This document shows, piece after piece, positions 1 to 8,725 of a DNA stretch of 15,397 nt. The position numbers and the translations under genes are program-made. Under the pieces are notes generated by a model. It was not told the DNA's origin. It saw only the letters and a list, made by a program, of their open reading frames with translations, and ran no database searches. Numbering within the stretch: the first letter of the stretch is position 1; every line of letters begins with the position of its first letter. Source of the stretch: JBBKWH01 sp041165345 (GTDB taxonomy: Bacteria; Pseudomonadota; Gammaproteobacteria; Pseudomonadales; Moraxellaceae); the NCBI GenBank assembly GCA_041165345.1, contig JBEANQ010000043.1:1-15397 (forward strand), in the 5' to 3' direction.

Positions 1-1
1 T

Positions 2-1420
2 TTAGCGTATCAAGCTGATAATAAACTCACTATTAGTGTGAAACGTCCAGCCAAAGATCCTGTCAAGCGATCAGCGCCTCCAGCCTATACTGGCGACAAA
101 CTATCTTTAGATTTTCAAGATATTGATGTACGGTCGGTATTACAGTTGATTGCCGACTTTAACGGTCTTAACTTGGTTGCCAGTGATACAGTAAATGGTC
201 GAATCACGATTCGCCTGCAAAATGTTCCTTGGGATCAGGCGCTTGAGATTATTTTAAAAACCAAGGGTTTAGACAAGCGTCGTAATGGTAATGTCATTAT
301 GATTGCACCTGCTGAAGAAATTGCAGCACGTGAAAAACTAGAGATTCAGGCCAATCAACAAGTTGAACAGCTTGCACCGTTACAAACGGAGTATGTGCAA
401 CTGAGTTATGCAAAAGCAGCAGATATTCAAACCCTCATTACGTCTGGCCGTAATAACGGTGCAAGCAATATGGGTGGAAATGGAAATGGTGAAGCCAATG
501 TTGGTAGCCTACTGTCTTCTCGTGGCACCATGTCGATTGATGCACGTACCAACACGTTGATCATTCAAGATACCTCAAAGAAAATTGAGGATATTCGTGA
601 GTTGATTCTGAAGTTAGATGTACCTGTGAAGCAGGTCATGATTGAAGCGCGTATCGTTCGCGCAACCGACAGCTTTAGTAAAGAAATGGGTGTCAAGTGG
701 GGCGTATTGTCGAACGGTATTGCCAACAATAATAGTTTGTTGGTGGGTGGCAGTGAAACAACCCTCTTTAACTTAAGCAACCCAACGGTCAGTACAACAG
801 GTGTGAAATACACCATTGATCGACCCGCAAATTTGAACGTAGATTTGGGGGTTGCTTCTGCTGGTGCCAGCCGTTTGGCATTGGGTTTAATTAGCATGTC
901 TGATGTCATGATTGATCTTGAGCTGTCTGCGTTACAAGCAGATGGCAAAGGTGAGGTCATTGCAACACCCAAGGTATTGACCACAGACAAGCAAAAGGCG
1001 CGGGTCGCAGCCGGAACGCAAATTCCGTATCAAGCGGCAACCTCCAGTGGAGCAACCTCAATTCAGTTTATTAATGCTGAACTGAGTTTAGAGGTAACAC
1101 CAAACATTACGCCTGATGGTCGCATTGGTATGGAGTTGTTTGTCAACAGTGATACACCAGGTGAGGTGCAAGCCACGGGTATTCGTGCGATTGATACTAA
1201 CCGTGTGTCAACAAACGTGTTGATTGATGATGGTCAGACTGTTGTATTAGGTGGTATTTTCCAAAACCAAACAGGCACTAGCACCACCAAAACACCGTTC
1301 TTGGGTGATTTGCCTTATGTTGGCCGTTTGTTTAAGAAAGACACCCAAACCAACAGCAAGCAGGAGCTGTTGATTTTTGTGACCCCTCGCTTGGTGAATA
1401 ACACTGGTGTACAGCGCTAA
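2..1420 (+). CDS. pilQ: Type IV pilus secretin PilQ, C-terminal part (5' end outside window)
   Basis: Outer-membrane secretin that forms the ring through which the type IV pilus passes. The frame is open from position 2, the first base of a codon, so about 472 C-terminal residues are visible and the start lies upstream. In visible residue order: a short STN/N0-like domain (about 38-95, with DFQDIDVRSVLQLIADF), a secretin N1-like domain (about 115-205) interrupted by a Gly/Asn-rich stretch (NNGASNMGGNGNG), and the secretin barrel domain (about 250-470). The barrel domain has the family signatures GEVIATPKVLTT, VEVTP-like LEVTPNITPDGRI, DDGQTVVLGGIF, and the ending TPFLGDLPYVGRLF followed by ELLIFVTPRLV. 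PilQ is normally the last gene of pilMNOPQ, and aroK follows directly, as here. The internal GTG at position 38 is not the real start because homology continues upstream of it. Base composition is more AT-rich than gltBD. Confidence 0.97.
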   Translation, partial: LAYQADNKLTISVKRPAKDPVKRSAPPAYTGDKLSLDFQDIDVRSVLQLIADFNGLNLVASDTVNGRITIRLQNVPWDQALEIILKTKGLDKRRNGNVIMIAPAEEIAAREKLEIQANQQVEQLAPLQTEYVQLSYAKAADIQTLITSGRNNGASNMGGNGNGEANVGSLLSSRGTMSIDARTNTLIIQDTSKKIEDIRELILKLDVPVKQVMIEARIVRATDSFSKEMGVKWGVLSNGIANNNSLLVGGSETTLFNLSNPTVSTTGVKYTIDRPANLNVDLGVASAGASRLALGLISMSDVMIDLELSALQADGKGEVIATPKVLTTDKQKARVAAGTQIPYQAATSSGATSIQFINAELSLEVTPNITPDGRIGMELFVNSDTPGEVQATGIRAIDTNRVSTNVLIDDGQTVVLGGIFQNQTGTSTTKTPFLGDLPYVGRLFKKDTQTNSKQELLIFVTPRLVNNTGVQR

Positions 1421-1979
1421 TTTGCAGGGTGAGCCGGCTGAGGCCGTGCTGACCAACGTGACCCAAAATCTGTTTCTTGTCGGTCCCATGGGGGCTGGCA
1501 AGACAACCGTTGGCCGTCATTTAGCGGACTTATTGGGTCGTGTCTTTGTCGATAGCGACTGTGAAATTGAGCGAAAAACCGGCGCAACCATTCCTTGGAT
1601 TTTTGATAAGGAGGGTGAGATCGGTTTTCGCCAGCGTGAACATGCTGCCATCGCTGAATTAACCTGTCGCCAAAATATTATTTTGGCAACAGGTGGCGGT
1701 GCGGTTATGGATGTTGAAAACCGTCAGCATCTGCATGAACGGGGCATCGTGATTTATTTGTATACCCCTGTGTCAATGCAATTGGCGCGTACCGCACGCG
1801 ACCGCAATCGTCCTTTACTGCAAACTGATGATCCAGAAGCCAAGTTACGCAGTTTGTTGGCACTGCGTGATCCGTTGTATCGTGAAATTGCGCATCATAT
1901 TGTGCCCACGCTAGATGGTTCAGCGCGTGAGCTTGCACAAAAAATCATTCAATTGGTCAGTGTAAACACGTTAAAATAA
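1407..1979 (+). CDS. aroK: Shikimate kinase AroK
   Basis: Cytoplasmic enzyme that phosphorylates shikimate to shikimate 3-phosphate with ATP, on the way to chorismate. Numbered from the GTG at 1407, the sequence shows a Walker A loop GPMGAGKT (26-33), the shikimate-binding DSD (49-51), FRQRE with R75, the GGG loop (96-98), the lid RDRNRPLL (131-138) and RDPLYRE (154-160). All key residues are present. The start is uncertain. GTG 1407 overlaps the pilQ stop by 14 nt and has no clear Shine-Dalgarno. GTG 1446 (177 aa) and GTG 1458 are also in frame and give the more usual short N-terminus before LVGPMG. A GAGG at about 1439-1442 lies too close to 1446 and rather far from 1458. Whichever start is used, translation is probably coupled to pilQ, and aroB follows 31 nt downstream. 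Confidence 0.95.
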   Translation: MYSANLQGEPAEAVLTNVTQNLFLVGPMGAGKTTVGRHLADLLGRVFVDSDCEIERKTGATIPWIFDKEGEIGFRQREHAAIAELTCRQNIILATGGGAVMDVENRQHLHERGIVIYLYTPVSMQLARTARDRNRPLLQTDDPEAKLRSLLALRDPLYREIAHHIVPTLDGSARELAQKIIQLVSVNTLK

Positions 1980-2010
1980 AACATCTTTTACGATGGTTGT
2001 GCTGTGATCT

Positions 2011-3108
2011 ATGCAGACCCTGACTGTGGCGCTCGGCGAGCGTAGTTATCCCATTCATATTGGTAGTGCCATTGATCTTCAGACCATGCTAATCCCCATG
2101 GTTGCAGGTCGTCAGGTCATGATCGTGTCAAACACAACGGTTGCGCCACTCTATCTTGCTCATTATCAAGATGCATTGACACAGGCTGGCAAACACGTCG
2201 CAACGTGTATTTTGCCTGATGGTGAGGCATATAAAACCCTCGATACTTTAACGTTGATTTATGACGCACTCTTGTCGCATCGGTTTAATCGTGATTGTAC
2301 GGTGCTGGCGCTGGGGGGCGGCGTGGTTGGTGATATGGCTGGGTTTGCCGCCGCCAGTTTTCAGCGTGGGGTCGATTTTATTCAGGTGCCCACCACATTG
2401 TTGTCACAGGTTGACTCCAGTGTTGGCGGTAAAACCGGCGTGAATCATCCGCTGGGTAAAAATATGATTGGTGCTTTTAAGCAGCCAACACTGGTCTTGG
2501 CTGATATGTCGCAATTGGCCACCCTGCCGGATCGTGAGTTATCGGCGGGTTTGGCTGAAGTGATCAAGTATGCCTTGATTGGGGATACTGAGTTTCTGTG
2601 CTGGCTTGAGCAGCATATGCCTGCATTGGTGGCGCGTGATGCCTCCCTGTTGGCCGAGGCGGTCTATCGGTCATGCGCGCATAAAGCGCGTATTGTGGCC
2701 GCAGATGAGCATGAGTTGGGCGAGCGGGCGTTGCTTAATTTAGGTCATACCTTTGGTCATGCGATTGAGTCCCATATGGGCTATGGGGTGTGGTTGCATG
2801 GTGAGGCGGTGGCGGTGGGAATGCTGATGGCCGCTGATTTATCGATGCGGTTGGGCTGGCTCACTATGGCGGATGTCCTACGCATTCGGACGTTGTTGCA
2901 GGCTGCACGCCTGCCGGTTGATCCTCCAGCCATGAGTCCTGATGACTTTTTAGGATTGATGATGCAAGATAAAAAAGTCTTGGCAGGTCAGTTGCGTTTG
3001 ATTTTATTGCAGGGGTTGGGCAATGGGATCATTCAAAAGGGTGTTGATGCAATATGCCTACAGCAGACGTTGTCGCAAACCCAATTTGGTGTTGAGTTGA
3101 TGTCTTGA
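2011..3108 (+). CDS. aroB: 3-dehydroquinate synthase AroB
   Basis: NAD- and metal-dependent cytoplasmic enzyme converting DAHP to 3-dehydroquinate, the second shikimate-pathway step. The length of 365 aa is normal for the family. Visible motifs are DGEAYKTL near residue 71, the nucleotide-binding GGGVVGD (102-108), QVPTTLLSQVDSSVGGKTGVN with the substrate-binding lysine region, and KNMIGAF. The three metal ligands match the family pattern: E183 (AEVIKY), H246 (GHTFGH) and H263 (LHGEAVAVGM). The start is the ATG at 2011. The upstream stretch has no convincing Shine-Dalgarno, but it does contain a 4-codon ATG...TGA minicistron at 1993-2007. Together with the 31-nt gap from aroK, this suggests translation by read-on ribosomes. 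The aroK-aroB pairing is the common gammaproteobacterial order. Confidence 0.97.
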   Translation: MQTLTVALGERSYPIHIGSAIDLQTMLIPMVAGRQVMIVSNTTVAPLYLAHYQDALTQAGKHVATCILPDGEAYKTLDTLTLIYDALLSHRFNRDCTVLALGGGVVGDMAGFAAASFQRGVDFIQVPTTLLSQVDSSVGGKTGVNHPLGKNMIGAFKQPTLVLADMSQLATLPDRELSAGLAEVIKYALIGDTEFLCWLEQHMPALVARDASLLAEAVYRSCAHKARIVAADEHELGERALLNLGHTFGHAIESHMGYGVWLHGEAVAVGMLMAADLSMRLGWLTMADVLRIRTLLQAARLPVDPPAMSPDDFLGLMMQDKKVLAGQLRLILLQGLGNGIIQKGVDAICLQQTLSQTQFGVELMS

Positions 3109-3965
3109 AAGCATATGCACAACAGGTGTGGTCTGGCGTTAGACAAATTCCATGGCGGTCACTCAGCTGGTTAACGGCTGGACTAGGCTTGTTGGCGTTG
3201 TGCTTTATGATATGGGTGTGGTTACAGTTGGCAGCGCGTAAGACCATTGAAGTGGCGCAGCCAGATGAGCCGACAATGGTTCAACCCAATCAGCAGTTGG
3301 CGGGCTTCAATGACACCTTGGGACGGTTGACCGATGTGGTGCCCGTTTTAGATTTAAGTCAAAAAATTGTACAGATTGGCACACATGCCGCTGAATTTCG
3401 TGGAGCAGCGTTTTTGACCCGTGAATCGGCCAATTGGACTGTACAATTGATGAATGTGTCGCAAGAAAGTGTCATTACTGATTATCTCACCAGCCGTCGT
3501 GATCGCACGCGTTTTCAATATTTTAGAACCATTAATAAAGAGCAAGAGCGGTTTGTGTTGACCTATGGCAACTTTGCCACAGTACAAACTGCAATGGGGG
3601 CATTGGCCACCATTGATTTTGGATTGCCACATACAGTAAAGCCTTTCCCCGAGCGATTTTCTAGTTATCAGCCCTATGTGTCTGATCAAGGGAGTGATGA
3701 GCGTGTGGTGGGTGCGGGTGCCAAACGAACACATCAGGTCAAGTTGCGCACAGTAGCCACGCCCGTTGCGCAAGTACCTGAGACCGTTGTGCCCACGCGT
3801 TCTGATAGCGCCGAACCTGCGATTGGTAGTTTGCCAAGTGATGCCAATGTTAGCGTCAGCAAAGAGGTTATGCACTCTGTTGAGCCGCGTCAAACCACGC
3901 CCACGACGCCACCAGAGGATGGTGGATTAACCGATGATGAGGCCGTTCAAGATCCGTTTGACTGA
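3105..3965 (+). CDS. SPOR-domain bitopic membrane protein (DamX/DedD-like)
   Basis: Predicted inner-membrane protein with a short cytoplasmic N-terminus, one transmembrane helix at about residues 20-43 (WLTAGLGLLALCFMIWVW) and a periplasmic remainder. Residues about 106-185 resemble a SPOR repeat: NWTVQLMNVSQE, then a second strand RFQYFRTI, then RFVLTYGNFATVQTAMGAL. SPOR domains bind denuded peptidoglycan at the septum. Residues about 190-286 are low complexity, rich in Ser, Thr, Pro and Val, with an acidic end. In E. coli damX, also a SPOR protein, sits directly after aroK-aroB, so position and architecture agree, although sequence similarity outside the fold appears low. The start is a TTG at 3105 overlapping the aroB stop (TTGA), with no strong Shine-Dalgarno, so translational coupling is likely. 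The SPOR call is by pattern recognition; the specific DamX role is inferred. Confidence 0.8.
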   Translation: MKAYAQQVWSGVRQIPWRSLSWLTAGLGLLALCFMIWVWLQLAARKTIEVAQPDEPTMVQPNQQLAGFNDTLGRLTDVVPVLDLSQKIVQIGTHAAEFRGAAFLTRESANWTVQLMNVSQESVITDYLTSRRDRTRFQYFRTINKEQERFVLTYGNFATVQTAMGALATIDFGLPHTVKPFPERFSSYQPYVSDQGSDERVVGAGAKRTHQVKLRTVATPVAQVPETVVPTRSDSAEPAIGSLPSDANVSVSKEVMHSVEPRQTTPTTPPEDGGLTDDEAVQDPFD

Positions 3966-4036
3966 GTTCGACGTCGTTTTTCGTCTGTTTTCATGCAGCA
4001 GTCACAAGTGTTTGCACTTTGGCTAGATTGTTGCAT

Positions 4037-4065
4037 TTGAGTGCTGACCATTTTTTCTTTAGAAT
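4037..4065 (+). promoter_or_regulatory. Predicted sigma70-type promoter of gltBD
   Basis: A -35 box TTGAGT (4037-4042), a 17-nt spacer and a -10 box TAGAAT (4060-4065) match the sigma70 consensus at 4/6 and 5/6 positions. Transcription would begin near 4072, leaving a leader of about 87 nt before gltB. The 193-nt gap between the SPOR gene and gltB is the largest in the left half, which fits a new transcription unit beginning here. No regulator site was recognised. Confidence 0.6.
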
Positions 4066-4147
4066 ACTCGACCATTTTGTCCGCTTTGTTCATTGCTGCT
4101 GCCGATTGCGCTGCAACAGAGACAAAGTGGTGTCTCGACAGCTTCTT

Positions 4148-4152
4148 AAGGG
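4148..4152 (+). promoter_or_regulatory. Ribosome binding site of gltB
   Basis: AAGGG lies 6 nt before the ATG at 4159 and supports that start over the in-frame ATGs at 4165 and 4222. The latter is preceded directly by GGGG without spacing. Confidence 0.6.
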
Positions 4153-4158
4153 TACGCC

Positions 4159-7100
4159 ATGCACATGCCGCACAATGCCGCCTCCGAGCTTCCCGCCGCA
4201 GCTTCTGCTTCTAAGCTGGGGATGTATCAGCCTGACGAATTTAAAGACAATTGTGGTTTTGGTTTGATTGCGCATATGCAAGGCGAAACCAGCCATGATT
4301 TGCTATCGACGGCGATTCACAGCTTAAGCTGTATGACGCACCGTGGCGGTATTGCAGCCGACGGCAAAACCGGTGACGGTTGCGGGTTACTGCTGGCGAT
4401 GCCTAAAGCGTTTTTTCGTGAAGAAGCACAAGCCCTTGGCGTGACATTAAGCGAGCTGTTTGCTGTGGGTACGGTGTTTTTAAATACCGACACCACACTG
4501 GCACAACATGCACGTGAGGTGATAAACGCCGAAATCGCGAAAGAAGGCTTAACGGTTGCCACATGGCGGGTCGTGCCCACTGACAACAATGCACTGGGCG
4601 AAATCGCACTGTTGTCGTTGCCGGTGTTTGAGCAAGTGATGGTCAATGCCCCTGCCGGTTTGGCCGAAGCCGACTTTAACCGCAAGCTGTTTTTGGCGCG
4701 TCGTCGTGCCGAAGCGCAACTGACCCATGACCCGCTGTTTTATGTCACCACGCTGGCCTCAACCGTCATTAGCTATAAAGGCTTGATGATGCCCGAAGCG
4801 ATTGCGGATTTTTATCGTGATCTGGCTGATCCACGGTTGACCACCCATATTTGTGTGTTCCATCAACGTTTTTCGACCAACACCTTGCCGCGTTGGCCGT
4901 TGGCACAGCCATTCCGTTATTTGGCGCACAATGGCGAAATCAACACCATTATGGGCAACCGCAATTGGTCGGTCGCACGTACGCCTAAATTTGAAAATCC
5001 ATTGCTGCCGGATCTGATGGATCTCAAACCATTGGTCAATCGCACCGGTTCGGACTCCTCCAGCCTCGACAACATGCTCGAGATTCTGGTCGGTGGCGGG
5101 ATGGATCTGTTCCGTGCGCTGCGCATGTTGGTTCCGCCTGCATGGCAAAACGTCGAGACCATGGACACCGACCTACGGGCGTTCTATGAGTTTAACTCCA
5201 AGCACATGGAAGCATGGGACGGCCCTGCGGGTCTGGTCATTCAAGATGGTCGTCATGCCGTCTGTATGCTTGACCGCAATGGCTTGCGTCCAGCACGTTG
5301 GGTGATTACCAAAAACGGCTATATCACCCTTGCGTCCGAAATTGGCGTTTGGGGCTATAAGCCTGAAGACGTGGTGTCCAAAGGTCGGGTCGGTCCGGGT
5401 CAGATTTTGGTGGTAGACACCCAGTCTGGCGAACTACTGCGCACCGCCGAGATCGACAACCGTCTAAAGTCGGCACATCCTTACAAGCAATGGCTGCGTG
5501 ACAATGCCTTACATGTACAAACCGATGAAGCGTTAGAAGAAGAGCTGCAAGGCCAAGGGCTGCAAGGCGAACTGCTGAAGTCGGCACAAAAAATGTTCCA
5601 TGTCACCTTTGAAGAACGTGACCAGATCATTCGTCCGCTGGCCGAAAGCGGCCAAGAAGCAGTGGGCTCGATGGGCGATGACACCCCAATGGCGGTGTTG
5701 TCACGTCAAGTGCGTCATGTGGCCGACTTCTTCCGCCAGCAGTTTGCACAGGTGACCAACCCACCGATTGACCCGCTGCGTGAGTCGATTGTGATGTCGC
5801 TTGAGACCTGTTTGGGTCGTGAGCAAAACGTGTTTGAGCAAGGCCCCGAACACGCCGACCGGATTATTATTTCTAGCCCTGTCTTAGCGCCGAGCAAGAT
5901 GCACCAGTTGCGTCATATCAACCGTGCGGGCTATGGCATGGCGGTGATTGACCTCAACTATGACGCCAGCGTTGAAGGCTTAGAGGCCGCGCTACGTCGT
6001 ATTTGTGCCGAAGTCACCACTGCGGTCAAAGATGGTCAAACCCTGATTGTGCTGTCTGACCGTCAGGTGCGTGAAGGCGTGATGCCTGCTAGTGCGATTT
6101 TGGCCACTGGTGCGGTACATCACCACTTGTCAACCGTTGGCCTGCGTGCCGATGCCAACATTATTGTGGAAACCGGCCTTGCCCGTGACCCACATCATTT
6201 TGCGGTGTTGATTGGCTTTGGTGCGACGGCGGTGTATCCGTATTTGGCCTATGACATCATCAATGACTTGGTTGCGACCGGTGATCTGTTGGGTGATCCA
6301 CTGTATGCCCAAGCCAGCTATCGCAAAGGCATCGACAAAGGTTTGCTAAAAATCTTGTCAAAAATGGGCATCTCGACCATCGCGTCCTATCGGGCGGGTC
6401 AGTTGTTTGAAGCCATTGGCCTGTCGCATCAAGTGGTCGATCTGTGCTTTAAAGGCGTGCCCAGCCGGATTGAAGGCGCAAGTTTTGTTGATCTCGAAAA
6501 CGACCAACACAAACTGGCCGACATTGCATGGAAATCACGCAAAGCGATTGACCAAGGTGGCCTGCTGAAATTTGTGTTTAACAAGGAATATCACGCGTTT
6601 AACCCAGACGTGATCAACACCTTGCACACCGCAGTACGCTCGGGCAAATACGAGGACTACCGCGAATACGCCAACTTGGTTAACACCCGTCCGGTGGCCA
6701 CCATTCGCGACATGTTAAAGCTCAATACCGACAATAGCATCGACATCAGCGAAGTCGAGTCGATTGAATCGATTTTGCCGCGCTTTGACTCGGCAGGCAT
6801 GTCGCTTGGGGCATTATCACCCGAAGCCCACGAATCCATCGCCATTGCCATGAACACCATTGGCGGGCGTTCAAACTCCGGTGAGGGCGGCGAAGATCCT
6901 GCGCGTTATGGCACCATTAAAAACTCGAAAATCAAGCAAATTGCTTCGGGTCGTTTTGGTGTCACGCCTGCGTATTTGGCCTCGGCTGAAGTGCTGCAAA
7001 TCAAAGTGGCGCAGGGTGCTAAACCCGGTGAAGGCGGTCAATTGCCCGGTGGTAAGGTCAATGCGCTGATTGCCCGTTTGCGTTATTCCGTCCCTGGTGT

Positions 7101-8661
7101 GACCCTGATTTCGCCGCCGCCGCACCACGACATCTATTCGATTGAAGATTTGTCGCAGTTGATTTTTGACTTAAAGCAAGTCAATCCCAGCGCGATGGTG
7201 TCGGTCAAATTGGTTGCTGAACCCGGTGTGGGCACGATTGCCGCTGGTGTCGCCAAAGCCTATGCCGACTTCATCACCATTTCTGGTTATGACGGCGGAA
7301 CAGCGGCCTCGCCATTGTCATCCATTCACTACGCGGGTTCGCCGTGGGAGTTGGGTCTGGCCGAAGCGCATCAAGCCTTGCGGGTTAACGACCTGCGCGG
7401 CAAAGTGCGCGTGCAAACCGACGGTGGTTTAAAAACCGGTTTGGACGTGATCAAGGCGGCCATTTTGGGTGCCGAAAGCTTTGGCTTTGGCTCAACCCCC
7501 ATGATCGCCTTGGGCTGTAAATACCTGCGTATTTGCCACCTCAACAACTGCGCCACTGGTGTTGCCACGCAACAAGACAAACTGCGTGAAGAGCACTACA
7601 TCGGCGAGCCAGAAATGCTGATCAACTTCTTCCGCTTTATTGCCGAAGAAACCCGTCAGTTGCTGGCCCTGTTGGGTGTACGGTCCATGAAAGAGCTGAT
7701 TGGTCGTACCGATCTGCTGTCGATGATCGAAGGCCAAACCGACAAGCAACAACACTTGGATTTGACCCCCTTGTTGACGATCCATCCGTCGGCAGAAGGC
7801 AAGAGCCAGTATTGTGTTGAGCCACGTAACGAGCCACATGACAAAGGTCTGCTGGCCGAGCAAATGGTGGCCGACATGTTGCCCGCCATTGAGTCCATGA
7901 GCGGGGGCTATTTTAGCTATGACTCCTGCAACTGCGACCGCTCGATTGGCGCACGCTTGTCTGGCGAAATTGCCAAGCGTCATGGCAACTTAGGCATGAG
8001 CCATGCACCAGTCACCCTACAATTGACCGGTACAGCGGGTCAGTCGCTGGGCGTGTGGAACGCTGGTGGTTTACATATCCGTTTAGAAGGTGATGCCAAC
8101 GACTACGTCGGTAAAGGCATGGCCGGTGGTATGGTGACCATCTACCCACCCAAAGGCTCACCATTTGCCACCCAAGACACCGCGATTATTGGTAACACCT
8201 GCTTGTACGGTGCAACCGGCGGCAAGCTGTTTGCAGCAGGGACGGCGGGCGAGCGCTTTGCGGTGCGTAACTCGGGCTGTCACGCGGTCATTGAAGGCGC
8301 AGGCGACCATTGCTGCGAATACATGACCGGCGGTTTGGTGACGGTGTTGGGTCGTACCGGCTTAAACTTTGGTGCGGGCATGACCGGTGGTTTTGCCTAT
8401 GTGTTGGACTTGGACGGTGACTTCTTTGACCGTTGCAACCATGAGCTGATCGACCTGAACCGAATTTCAAACGAAGCCACCGAAGGCTATCGTCATCACT
8501 TGACCAGCGTGCTGGAAGAGTACGTCGCGGAAACCGGTAGCGTGTGGGGCCAGACCATTTTGAACGAATTTGACGAATACGTTCGCAAGTTCTATTTGGT
8601 CAAGCCAAAGGCTGCAAGTCTGAGCAACTTGCTCAAAACCACCAAGGCCGACCCACAATAA
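4159..8661 (+). CDS. gltB: Glutamate synthase (NADPH) large subunit GltB
   Basis: Large (alpha) subunit of GOGAT. It hydrolyses glutamine, channels the ammonia to 2-oxoglutarate and makes glutamate with electrons delivered through GltD. At 1500 aa it has the normal family length. Domains in order: a short propeptide (1-31) removed to expose the catalytic N-terminal C32 (KDNCGFGLIAHMQG); a class II amidotransferase domain to about 430, with FHQRFSTNT and LAHNGEINT; a central domain of about 480-790; an FMN-binding synthase domain of about 830-1230, with EGGEDPAR, KPGEGGQLPG and GYDGGTAASP (from 1043); 3Fe-4S ligands C1120, C1126 and C1131 (CKYLRICHLNNC); and a C-terminal glycine-rich beta-helix domain with repeated GG motifs (about 1270-1470). 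No residue expected for activity is missing. Its own promoter and RBS precede it, and gltD follows after a hairpin. The gene is visibly more GC-rich than pilQ-aroB. Confidence 0.98.
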   Translation: MHMPHNAASELPAAASASKLGMYQPDEFKDNCGFGLIAHMQGETSHDLLSTAIHSLSCMTHRGGIAADGKTGDGCGLLLAMPKAFFREEAQALGVTLSELFAVGTVFLNTDTTLAQHAREVINAEIAKEGLTVATWRVVPTDNNALGEIALLSLPVFEQVMVNAPAGLAEADFNRKLFLARRRAEAQLTHDPLFYVTTLASTVISYKGLMMPEAIADFYRDLADPRLTTHICVFHQRFSTNTLPRWPLAQPFRYLAHNGEINTIMGNRNWSVARTPKFENPLLPDLMDLKPLVNRTGSDSSSLDNMLEILVGGGMDLFRALRMLVPPAWQNVETMDTDLRAFYEFNSKHMEAWDGPAGLVIQDGRHAVCMLDRNGLRPARWVITKNGYITLASEIGVWGYKPEDVVSKGRVGPGQILVVDTQSGELLRTAEIDNRLKSAHPYKQWLRDNALHVQTDEALEEELQGQGLQGELLKSAQKMFHVTFEERDQIIRPLAESGQEAVGSMGDDTPMAVLSRQVRHVADFFRQQFAQVTNPPIDPLRESIVMSLETCLGREQNVFEQGPEHADRIIISSPVLAPSKMHQLRHINRAGYGMAVIDLNYDASVEGLEAALRRICAEVTTAVKDGQTLIVLSDRQVREGVMPASAILATGAVHHHLSTVGLRADANIIVETGLARDPHHFAVLIGFGATAVYPYLAYDIINDLVATGDLLGDPLYAQASYRKGIDKGLLKILSKMGISTIASYRAGQLFEAIGLSHQVVDLCFKGVPSRIEGASFVDLENDQHKLADIAWKSRKAIDQGGLLKFVFNKEYHAFNPDVINTLHTAVRSGKYEDYREYANLVNTRPVATIRDMLKLNTDNSIDISEVESIESILPRFDSAGMSLGALSPEAHESIAIAMNTIGGRSNSGEGGEDPARYGTIKNSKIKQIASGRFGVTPAYLASAEVLQIKVAQGAKPGEGGQLPGGKVNALIARLRYSVPGVTLISPPPHHDIYSIEDLSQLIFDLKQVNPSAMVSVKLVAEPGVGTIAAGVAKAYADFITISGYDGGTAASPLSSIHYAGSPWELGLAEAHQALRVNDLRGKVRVQTDGGLKTGLDVIKAAILGAESFGFGSTPMIALGCKYLRICHLNNCATGVATQQDKLREEHYIGEPEMLINFFRFIAEETRQLLALLGVRSMKELIGRTDLLSMIEGQTDKQQHLDLTPLLTIHPSAEGKSQYCVEPRNEPHDKGLLAEQMVADMLPAIESMSGGYFSYDSCNCDRSIGARLSGEIAKRHGNLGMSHAPVTLQLTGTAGQSLGVWNAGGLHIRLEGDANDYVGKGMAGGMVTIYPPKGSPFATQDTAIIGNTCLYGATGGKLFAAGTAGERFAVRNSGCHAVIEGAGDHCCEYMTGGLVTVLGRTGLNFGAGMTGGFAYVLDLDGDFFDRCNHELIDLNRISNEATEGYRHHLTSVLEEYVAETGSVWGQTILNEFDEYVRKFYLVKPKAASLSNLLKTTKADPQ

Positions 8662-8675
8662 CGCAGGTATAGGCC

Positions 8676-8705
8676 GGCATGCGGCACCGTTGGGTGTCGC
8701 GTGCC
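8676..8705 (+). other. Intercistronic hairpin between gltB and gltD
   Basis: The arms GGCATGCGGCACC (8676-8688) and GGTGTCGCGTGCC (8693-8705) pair over 13 positions, counting two G-U wobbles, around the loop GTTG. No T-run follows, so this is not an intrinsic terminator. It begins 14 nt after the gltB stop and ends 8 nt before the gltD Shine-Dalgarno. It may stabilise or process the mRNA, or tune gltD translation relative to gltB. Confidence 0.7.
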
Positions 8706-8713
8706 AGCCCACT

Positions 8714-8720
8714 GGAGAGA
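8714..8720 (+). promoter_or_regulatory. Ribosome binding site that sets the gltD start
   Basis: GGAGAGA lies just upstream of the ATG at 8726, with 8 nt between GGAG and the ATG. It favours this start over an in-frame TTG at 8690, which lies inside the hairpin loop and has no Shine-Dalgarno. Confidence 0.75.
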
Positions 8721-8725
8721 ACACC

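Noticed and set aside
3354..3893. Leftward open frame of 179 codons opposite the SPOR gene
   Set aside because: The + strand frame has a membrane helix, a SPOR pattern and coupling to aroB. The antisense frame has no domain, no ribosome site and no room for a unit of its own.
4019..4267. Rightward open frame of 82 codons upstream of gltB
   Set aside because: It covers the predicted promoter and leader and overlaps the gltB start out of frame. Its Cys/Leu-rich content shows no family pattern.
7492..7983. Leftward open frame of 163 codons inside gltB
   Set aside because: It lies wholly within gltB, whose conserved FMN and 3Fe-4S regions explain the sequence. The antisense peptide is low-complexity His/Gln-rich and has no recognisable domain.
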